Below, in pieces: positions 56,641 to 64,000 of a stretch of 64,000 bases of DNA (position 1 is its first letter; each line of letters starts with the position of its first letter). The translations under genes were made by a program, and so were the position numbers. The notes beneath the pieces are model-generated. The model ran no database searches, was not told the DNA's origin, and saw nothing but the letters and a program-made list of their open reading frames with translations. This stretch comes from Siderastrea radians (Eukaryota > Cnidaria > Anthozoa > Scleractinia > Rhizangiidae). The stretch is from NCBI GenBank assembly GCA_964017195.1, contig OZ024889.1, positions 55,976,074 through 56,040,073 on the forward strand, given 5' to 3'.

Positions 56641-57783
56641 ACACATTCTCCGTACTTTTTCTGAAGAATCGCCCTCCAATTTAATGGGAAAAAAAGTGAT
56701 TCTTGTCTTGTTATCAATAACCCCCCTCCCCCAAAAACAATCCTACCTCAAAGATAAACCCCTGAAAAAACGGTTTGGAATTATTGCCTTATTTTATTAT
56801 CGCACGCAAAGCCTGTGTATTTCACGCCCGCCTGCTTAATGGTCACTTTGTTTTCTTTTGACTAAACATTTCCTTTTTCTGATGCTTGTGCCTATTCTCA
56901 GTGCACCAAAAGAACCCCCAAACACTTCAGTTAGTCAGGAGCCCTGCGCTGTCAAATGTTGTCCGTATTTCGCAAGTTGGAACCAGAATAAAATTGGAGG
57001 TGCTTATAATTATTCCGGTGCGACTTTCGAACTGGTGTGAGTTTATTTTGGTTCGCTCTGTATTTATTTTACATGATACCGGAAAGTACACAAGAAGACA
57101 TAGCACAAAGGACACGCAAGAGACACGAGCGAGCGCAAAAATCGCCTGGGGCGTGAAAACGTGATGTGCGCGTTATGAGCATGTTCACGTTCGACATGTC
57201 AGGGTGTTCTTTTTGCCTGACTATTCTTGAGTGAAAAGAGACTGCTCGTAGTCTAGATACTGGTCCAGAATCCTATGTCGGTAAAATTCAGTCTTTGTCT
57301 TACTATTTCATGGCAGTAGGAGCTCATCGTCGCAAAAATGGAATATGTAAACGCGGTATAAATCTCCTACCGGAAAAGGATAATATGAGCTCGTCTGGAA
57401 GAAATTTAAGCGGCCGATAATTTCACGTAGTATTTCAGCGTTGATATCCTTGTTTCAGGCTTTGCCGATCGAGTGAAGCGGGATGAAATTTTTAATTATT
57501 TTGCAGTATAACTAACGCCAGGACAGTGTGCTTGAGTAGAGTGTAGTTTTTTCGATTTGCCGATGGAGATCCGTCGCGTGGTCAACAGCCTAAATTTTTC
57601 TTCTTCAAGGCTATACGTTTTTAAGCGATTTCCTGCCACACCGCAATTAAAACCTGTTTATGTATCTCTCAAACGCCATGAATATATAACACATTCGCGC
57701 GAAAATTAACGCCTAAGTGGAACAGAAACGATCATCAAAACTGATTTAATTACATTGGAATCCTGCTAAGTTACTGGACTTCA
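56641..57783. other. No gene recognised
   Basis: 57132-57180 is the partner of 54605-54665. Open frames at 56858-57164 on both strands show no recognised domain. Confidence 0.45.
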
Positions 57784-57820
57784 CGCAGAGATACGTGTCT
57801 TTAAGACACGTATCTCTGCG
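57784..57820. repeat. 37-bp perfect hairpin, 18-bp arms
   Basis: CGCAGAGATACGTGTCTT, a single T, then the exact complement. The one-base loop makes it a near-perfect palindrome, a cruciform candidate. No T-tract or gene end is nearby. Confidence 0.92.
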
Positions 57821-60059
57821 GGATCCCAAGGTAATTTTTGGTTGCTAAGAGCGTCTGGCTCGTTATGTGACAACATCAAATAACTAATATTGTATATAAC
57901 ATACTTATTAAAGCATTCACAACGCAATTTTTGACCAATGTGACATGAACAGCAAGAATGGGTGAACACAATAGTAATTATACTCAATGTCAATTATTAA
58001 GGGAGTCGTCATTCACTTTGCTAGCATTGTCACTGTTGTTGCCAAAGCTATACTTTGCTTTACTTTTGTGATCCACCTGATTCATGAGACGTACAAGTGC
58101 CTATTGTTGGAAACTTTTGCATCGACCCGTGAAAGTGTTCTCCTTTCCAGCTTTTGTGGAATCCTGACAAATAATTAATAAATCATCGCCTGAACCCCTC
58201 ATTTGCAGTTATCCAAACTCTTTTAGCCATTTGTCTAAAAATTGGTTACATGTATGTCTTCCGCCCTTTGCACGGTTTATTGGATAATACGGGTAAGGTA
58301 ATGCACTTGAATATCAATCGATCGAATGAGCAACAAAATGGCAGGACCTCATTTAAGTTTACTGGATGTTTTTAAAATCATCTCCAGTCTCCTTTGCTTA
58401 ACTCAGTAAAGATCCAATCGCAATTAATCAAACATGTTCTAACTAATCCCAGCAGACAATGGTCAGTTAAACAAGCCAGATTGCCTTTAGAAAGCAAAAA
58501 CACATCAGTACAGATATGTCAACATTTGCATTAAAAGAAATCCTTTTCTTACATCTGGATCCCCTCCCCCGGAATACGATGATTTTTGAGAAAACCAAAA
58601 AATGCATGCAGTAATTATTTGAACTTTCTAAAACATGAACATTCCATTATGAGTGACATGAATAGTAAAAAGCACTTTCCACAATGCAGTGCTTTTATTT
58701 CATACATGTAGGTACTGAGATCGAAAAAAAGGGCAAATTGTAGTCGCCTTCTGGAACCTAATATTAAGTGATCAACAAAATTAATTCCCACATAAGCTTA
58801 AGTCTTGAGCTTAATTGAAGCCAAATAAAATTATTGAAATTCAAGCAAACAATTCATAAGTGATAAACAAAATTAATTCACACATAAGCTTAAGTCTTGA
58901 GCTTAAGTGAAGCCAAATAAAATTATTGAAATTCAAGCAAGCAATTCAGAAATCAGAATTAGGTTTAAAGAATATTTAAGACCTACTTCAGTAGATTCAT
59001 AAATGAGGATGTGCTTTTTCATCGATTCGTTACTTGCATGGATTTTGGTAGGGGTTTTGCCGAGGATATTGTAAACAATGACTGGATTCGGAGTTTAAAA
59101 GAACGAGGCAATCAATTATGTCCTGTTTTGTTATTCTCTTGTTAGTCAATGGGTTAACATCTTGACGATTCGCGTTGGTACTTGTTTTCGTCTTTTACTT
59201 CATTGCATGCTTTTAAAAGCTGTTTTCTCCTTTGCCTGGCTACACTTTGCTCCGTGAAAACAAAACACACTCGTATCCTTCAAAGTTGAGAAAAGCGCGT
59301 TATCGTCGTAAAAGTAAATAACTGGAAATATTATATTTATGACCAAAGCCAAGACAAATTTCTCTTTGTTCGAGATAACGGGGAATTGGAAATAAGCGAG
59401 TTGAGATAGTGGGATCCTTCTAAATAAAAGCGAATGTACCATACCGCAATATTCTGTGAAATGATTGAAAAATTCCGAGAAACTCACCCGGAAAACTCAG
59501 CAATCAGATCTTCACGCTGGTTCAATTAAAGGATCGGGCCAAAGCAATCCATATTTCTCCTCTTTAAGACATTCATATTCCACTTAATAGGCATTCGGGA
59601 CCGGCAGTCGAGTTTCTTCAGTCTATCTTTTCATTTCTAACGTTGAAAAGGTATTGTGTTCTCGTTCTCGGCCATGCGCGCGGCCATATTGCGAAATCTT
59701 GTAATATGATACCATCACCTTTGCACTACCCCCTCAAATTGTGTTCCTTTTTTTCGTTTTTTTCTTTTTTCACTTTCTACGAGTAGTATTAAATGACAGA
59801 AAAGCTGCGGTTTAAGTTTTGACGAAACGTTTCCTTTTGTAACAGTGCATTTTTTTAAACAAACTTTGCTAAAGCACGGAATTTGATTTTACCCGAACAC
59901 CTTTTAACTTCATGCTGTACTTGGCGTAAATTTGTTCTCCGTTTTCTCTCTCTCCATTACGATTTCTTTCCCCTTGTTCATCTGTAGAATAAAATACAAA
60001 AGCGTAGACGTAAAATATTCGGTGGTACAAAATTATTTCCAATCACAAATTGATAAAAA
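57821..60059. other. No gene recognised
   Basis: Contains the tandem duplication at 58765-58948. The minus-strand frame at 59200-59487 and the others are short and unrecognised. T-rich low complexity lies at 59750-59775. Confidence 0.45.
58765..58948. repeat. 92-bp tandem duplication
   Basis: 58765-58856 and 58857-58948 are about 95% identical, each with CATAAGCTTAAGTCTTGAGC and ending AAGCAA(A/G)CAATTCA. Confidence 0.92.
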
Positions 60060-60310
60060 TCAAGAAAACTGTACCCGACATGTTTGCAGTTCTCTGTCGG
60101 CGCCTCTCAGTTTTCCTCTGGCGTTGTTCTTCAGTACCGTCTGTCGTACTTCTCGTTGCCTTTCTCGCTCTGCTGTAAGCTTACTGTTCCTTCGTCGTTC
60201 TCGTTTTTGTTTCTGTTCTGCTTGACGCTGTTCTTCAGTGGCGTTTCTCATCCTTTACTGTTGTTGTTCTCTATCTCCTTCTCTTGTCCTTCGTCTCTGC
60301 TCTTCTGACA
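60060..60310 (-). pseudogene. Arg/Glu/Gln-rich element-protein remnant
   Basis: On the minus strand the frame opens with MSEEQRRRTREGDREQQQ, meets a TAA, then continues in the same frame for 60 residues (NATEEQRQAEQKQKRERRR ... AERERQREVR). Such charged 'EEQR/AERERQR' repeats precede the enzymatic part of some Helitron-like or helicase-bearing elements in invertebrates. No helicase follows here, so it is at best a fragment. Confidence 0.3.
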
Positions 60311-60779
60311 TATTTTTCTCAGTATATCATTTAAATTAAAGTTTGATAAACGATATATGGACCTATTAACATGAAAAGCCAATAAAAAAATACGAAGCTA
60401 ACGTCCAGTTTACCACGCCATTAGCAATAAGCTGGGCGAAAATTTGCCTCATGTAAGAATGTCATGAATGCGACGTATGGACGTACGGCGCACGCGCCCG
60501 CGAGCCATTCCGCTTGCCATGACCATAAAAATTACCAGCATACCTCTTAGTATGAGTATGGGGCTCCACTCTTGCGGCCTTCGGCCGCAAAGGAGTTCCG
60601 CTATGATAGTGCAGAGTCTGTCATCCATGGTAGGCTATTTCTGGATACTATTCACACTGCATACATTAAAGCAACGCATATAAGATTAGTGCACATGAAT
60701 AAATTATCACTTTGGCTCAACTGCCGTACGGTGCGGATCGTTCTTTTCCGTTCCTCGTGCTTCCTTCTTTTCTCATTTA

Positions 60780-61028
60780 ATGGCGGACGTACAGTATCCT
60801 GCAGGACAAGGAGCCCCTGCTCAAGCCGCTCCACCGGTTGCCCAAGGAATTCAGCCAGCCGACGAACTAGCAGCTCAAGCGGCCGGTGGTCAAGTAGCTC
60901 AAGTAGTTCAACAAGTTGTTGGACAGGACGCTTTGCCGGCGGCCGAACACGTGGCTCAGGAAATTCAACAAGCCGCGGCTCAAGTACCTCAACAAGCTGT
61001 GGGACAAGCTCAACCCGGAGAGTTGGAG
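60780..61028 (+). CDS. Retroelement Gag-like gene, exon 1 (Ala/Gln/Pro-rich)
   Basis: ATG at 60780, 83 codons rich in Ala, Gln, Pro and Val (PAGQGAPAQAAPPVAQG; AQVVQQVVGQ). A GAG|GTAGAA donor ends it in phase 0. The phase matches the acceptor at 62142. The open frame continues past 61028, but composition changes abruptly there to a hydrophobic stretch, which supports splicing. It is probably the N-terminus of the structural protein of the element whose Gag and RT follow. Confidence 0.5.
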
Positions 61029-61486
61029 GTAGAATATGTTTACTTTTGTCGTGTATGTGTCCTTTTTTTTATAAATTACGAGCAGGGACAAGGGCGGCAA
61101 CCCTTTATTTGTCTTCTTCTTTGCTTGTGTTCGGCTTTCCCGCTTATTGTTTGTTATTGTTATTGTTTGTTGTTATTAAGCTTATCGGTAATTCGAGTGT
61201 ATTTCGGATCTTGGCGGGTTTTTTATGGGTGACTATATGTTGTTAACGTCGGTAGCGTGTATATTTTCTCGTGGATATGGGAATGTTTGTTATCGGCTCG
61301 GTTATTATTCTTTTGTTGTGTTGTTGTTATTGCTGTTCAAAACTGTTAGCGGCGGCGTACCGCTGGTAGTTGTTTGACGTTTCTATAGAATGTTGAAAAT
61401 TTACCAAAGCAAAACAATAGCTGTAAGATGGTGTCAAACTTCACCTTTGAGTGACAAAAATGTATATGTATTATAAAGGCAATGGG

Positions 61487-62033
61487 CTGAGTGTTCACCA
61501 GGAACAGTTAAAATGGGTGAGAGTTCACCACGGAAAAGTGCAATGGGGTGAGAGTTCACCATAGTAAAGATAAAAGAGCAATGGGTGAGAGTTCACCATA
61601 AAAAAAAATAAAAAATAATAAAAAAAATTGAGCAATGGGGGTGAGAGTTCACCATAGTAAAGATAAAGAGCAATGGGTGAGAGTTCACCATGAAAAGAGC
61701 AATGGGGTGAGAGTTCACCATAGTAAAAATAAAGAGCAATGGGTGAGAGTTCACCATAAAAAAAAAATTTGAGCAATGGGGGTGAGAGTTCACCATAGTA
61801 AAGATAAAGAGCAATGGGTGAGAGTTCACCGTGGGAAAAAAACAAATTTTGAGCAATGGGGGTGAGGGTTCACCATAGTAAAGATAAAGAGCAATGGGTG
61901 AGAGGTCACCATGAGAAAACAGTAATGGAGTGAGAGTTCACCATAAAAAGAGATGCGAGTTCACTATGTACAGGCAATAGGTAATAGTTCCCCAGGGTAA
62001 CAAGAAAAGCAATGGGGTGAGAGTTCACCACAG
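61487..62033. repeat. Minisatellite in the Gag intron
   Basis: About 16 copies of GCAATGGGTGAGAGTTCACC, separated by A-rich spacers of variable length such as ATAGTAAAGATAAAGA. It lies between the two Gag exons. Each GGTGAGAGTTCACC core has partial dyad symmetry (GGTGA...TCACC), and each also contains a GGTGAGAG donor-like word. Confidence 0.9.
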
Positions 62034-62141
62034 AATGGCACGGTTTTGCTTTATTTTGGGGTTGTTAAGGACCTGTGAGGGTGATGTTGTACATTAAGTC
62101 AATTTTCCCCGTCTGTTTTTTTATTATTCTACACTCTAAAG

Positions 62142-62672
62142 AAAAACTTTGCTGTCCTCCAAAAGTCTCTTGATGAGCTGACAAGGCTCTCAGTGGCTGC
62201 CGTAATAAGGAAGATGTTGGACTAGGCGGCACGGCCGCTCTCTGAGTTCAATAAGTTTGAGGCGATAGACATCCTAGAAACCCTCCAGAATACATCCCGC
62301 GATAATCAGGATGAGAAACGTGAATTTTACCGTTTGGTGTACCAGACAGCTAGAGGAAAAGTGGACCTTCCAAAAGAGCACTTCCGGGCTCTGATTCTAC
62401 GCCTTCTAGGGGATAAAGATCACACTAAAGTGTATGAAGCTGTCGCAAAGGTGGAAAAAGCGATGGGCACAGGGGGCCCATGGTCTGGTTCGTCTCACCG
62501 TGGGCGCAGTAGTGATGTTCCGTACAGGGGGCATGGCATGAGAAGTAGTGCCCCAGTCCAATGCTATTTTTGTGGAAAGTTCGGCCACATTATGGCAAGG
62601 TGTTACGTGAGAAGAGATATGCAGCAAAAGCCCCCGGCGACCCGTGGTCGCGCTAGGGACAATAAGCAATAG
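62142..62672 (+). CDS. Retroelement Gag-like gene, exon 2, with zinc knuckle and in-frame TAG
   Basis: Acceptor TACACTCTAAAG|, phase 0, open to a stop at 62670-62672 apart from a TAG at 62223-62225. It reads KNFAVLQKSLDELTRLSV, then after the TAG EFNKFEAIDILETLQNTS, and near the C-terminus a CCHC zinc knuckle, CYFCGKFGHIMARC (C-x2-C-x4-H-x4-C), followed by a basic tail: a nucleic-acid-binding nucleocapsid layout. The TAG would truncate the protein before the knuckle, so this copy is probably defective. The RT gene follows about 500 bp downstream. Confidence 0.7.
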
Positions 62673-63168
62673 AGAATCTGGAATTAAATAGAAGCAAGGC
62701 GTGTTTTTTCCTTTTGTTCCACAAATACGTATATATTCTTTTCTTGATTGTAACAAGTACAATTAAATGGATCTTGGAGTTGATTGTTGTTTGATTTAAT
62801 CCGATGCGAGGCGTTGTGTCAAGTTAATAAAGTTTTACATGAGGGTTTTCAAGTGAGCAACTAAACATCACAGAGGAGTGAAATAAATATATGCTTCTAT
62901 ACCTACTTAAACCCAATACCCCTCTTTTCTCCCCCTTTTTTTTTTCTTGGGATTTGCCCTTGGTGCGAATATCCCTTCCTTTTCACTTTCCGGTATTTTA
63001 CTTCGACTGTACTCTGGTCACAGAGAGTTGAGAGTTTTGAAAACGGGGTATCTCAACACCCTCCCGGTCATACTGGGTCAAAGCTGTCCTCTCTCTGCTG
63101 ACTTGTACGGGGTCTTTGTACATGTAAATAAGATTCCTTTTTTTTTTCCTTTCCTTTTTTCCCTTTAG

Positions 63169-64000
63169 GCGATATTCTGGTCATGGGAAAAAGATGATAA
63201 CTTTGACAACCTTATCAGTAATGCTGATGTTTGCGCAGGTGCGATACAGTGGGTAGACATAAGGGGAAACCCCGTATCGGTCAGCAGTGAGTGGACAGGA
63301 AATGACCGGTTGGGGCAGAAAGCCCGTCTAGTTGAAAAGGGAGAGGTCGTTGGGCACGTAGATGAGCTACTGTTCCGAGATCCTGATCATTTTATGGCAG
63401 GGGAGCTCCACAAACATGCAGCTAATTGGGCAGAAATCGCAAAATTAGCTCCTTCTTTACAACAGGAACAGGTGTTGTCGTGGATTGGGAATAAGGTGTC
63501 CATATTCCCATATTTCAGACATTTTAAAGGAACGTTTAAGGGGGAGCGTTACGATTCTGATCAGCCACCCCACAGGTTGTTTAAGAATAACGTATCGTGC
63601 AAACAGTTCGGAGAATTTGTTAGAATAACGCTACTAAGTCGCCTGAAATCCGGTGCGATTTCTCTGGTGGGCAAGGTTGGTCAAGTAAGTCCACCTCATA
63701 TCGTTTTACCGTTAACAGTTGAGCCTACGAAGCCGAGACTGTGTCACGATGCGCGATATTTAAACCTGTGGATGCTGGAGAAGCCTTTCTCGTTGGACAA
63801 AGTGACCGACTTACCCCGGTATGTCTTCAAGGATTCCTATCAGACAGTTCTAGACGACAAGTCAGGATATGACCACCTCTTGCTTTCTGAAGAAAGTTGC
63901 ACGTATTTTGGTATCCAGTGGGGCGGTTGGTTTTTTTACCTATAATACACTACCATTTGGTTGGAAAATCTCACCTTATGTATATCACTCGACGGGCCTT
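63169..64000 (+). pseudogene. DIRS-like reverse transcriptase, frameshifted, truncated by window end
   Basis: Open in one frame from 63169, just after a polypyrimidine-AG acceptor (CCCTTTAG|), to a stop at 63943-63945. RT landmarks: VSPPHIVLPLTVEP, KPRLCHDARYLNLWM, and DDKSGYDHLLL with the first catalytic Asp region, then YFGIQWGGWFF. The T7 run at about 63929-63936 has one T too many: beyond it the next frame continues TYNTLPFGWKISPYVYHSTG to the window edge. The 'DDKSGYDH ... YFG..WGGW' spacing fits DIRS-type tyrosine-recombinase retroelements. The second catalytic motif, RNase H and recombinase would lie to the right. Confidence 0.8.

Noticed and set aside
61525..61856. Minus-strand frames with repeated YYGELSP or MVNSHPLL peptides
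   Set aside because: They are readings of the intronic minisatellite in two overlapping frames, both open for compositional reasons.

Overview
The window looks like nuclear DNA of a metazoan, most likely an anthozoan cnidarian (coral or sea anemone). It is AT-rich and gene-poor. It combines a Maverick/Polinton-type DNA element, a DIRS-like retroelement, PIF/Harbinger remains, many short inverted-repeat elements, an intronless class A GPCR with decayed tandem copies, and an intron-rich immunoglobulin-superfamily gene. No bacterial-style operons, rRNA or CRISPR were seen. The lineage call rests on the mixture of elements and gene types, not on a diagnostic marker.

1-7.3 kb: right-hand part of a Maverick/Polinton- or adinto-like element. 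A packaging-type P-loop ATPase runs off the left edge on the minus strand. It diverges from a small acidic repeat protein with five [IV]xCx[ED] motifs and from a complete protein-primed family B DNA polymerase. All three genes have recognisable TATA boxes. The polymerase frame is open from 1372 to 5430 except for one in-frame TGA at 1582. Downstream lie 55-bp tandem repeats, a relic of a second polymerase copy, and further minisatellites.

7.3-21.5 kb: non-coding accessory DNA with a CT microsatellite, two inverted arrays of AATTCC-rich repeat, foldback elements, a 1.2-kb terminal-inverted-repeat element with a 9-bp target-site duplication, and a 1.7-kb tandem duplication whose copies match except for a poly-G tract in the stretches compared. 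Each duplicate carries a possible 5' exon.

21.5-31.7 kb: a decayed Harbinger transposase, then a GPCR locus. One intact single-exon receptor is followed by two pseudogene copies with shared flanking modules. One pseudogene is cut short by an element and the other is split by a 1.4-kb insertion.

31.7-48.5 kb: an immunoglobulin-superfamily receptor on the minus strand, reconstructed from splice signals: a signal-peptide exon (47.1 kb), three Ig domains on five exons (42.8-36.7 kb) and a small hydrophobic exon (36.3 kb). The middle Ig exon carries an in-frame TAG.

48.5-54 kb: nested elements. A pair of 640-bp direct repeats brackets a two-exon minus-strand gene, inside or beside a TIR element that itself holds two smaller elements. 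A hammerhead-like inverted repeat lies at 53.5 kb.

54.8-64 kb: a 16-unit satellite of 113 bp, sparse DNA, and the 5' part of a DIRS-like retroelement. The latter has a Gag-like gene in two exons with a minisatellite intron and a TAG, plus reverse transcriptase with a one-base frameshift, cut by the right edge.
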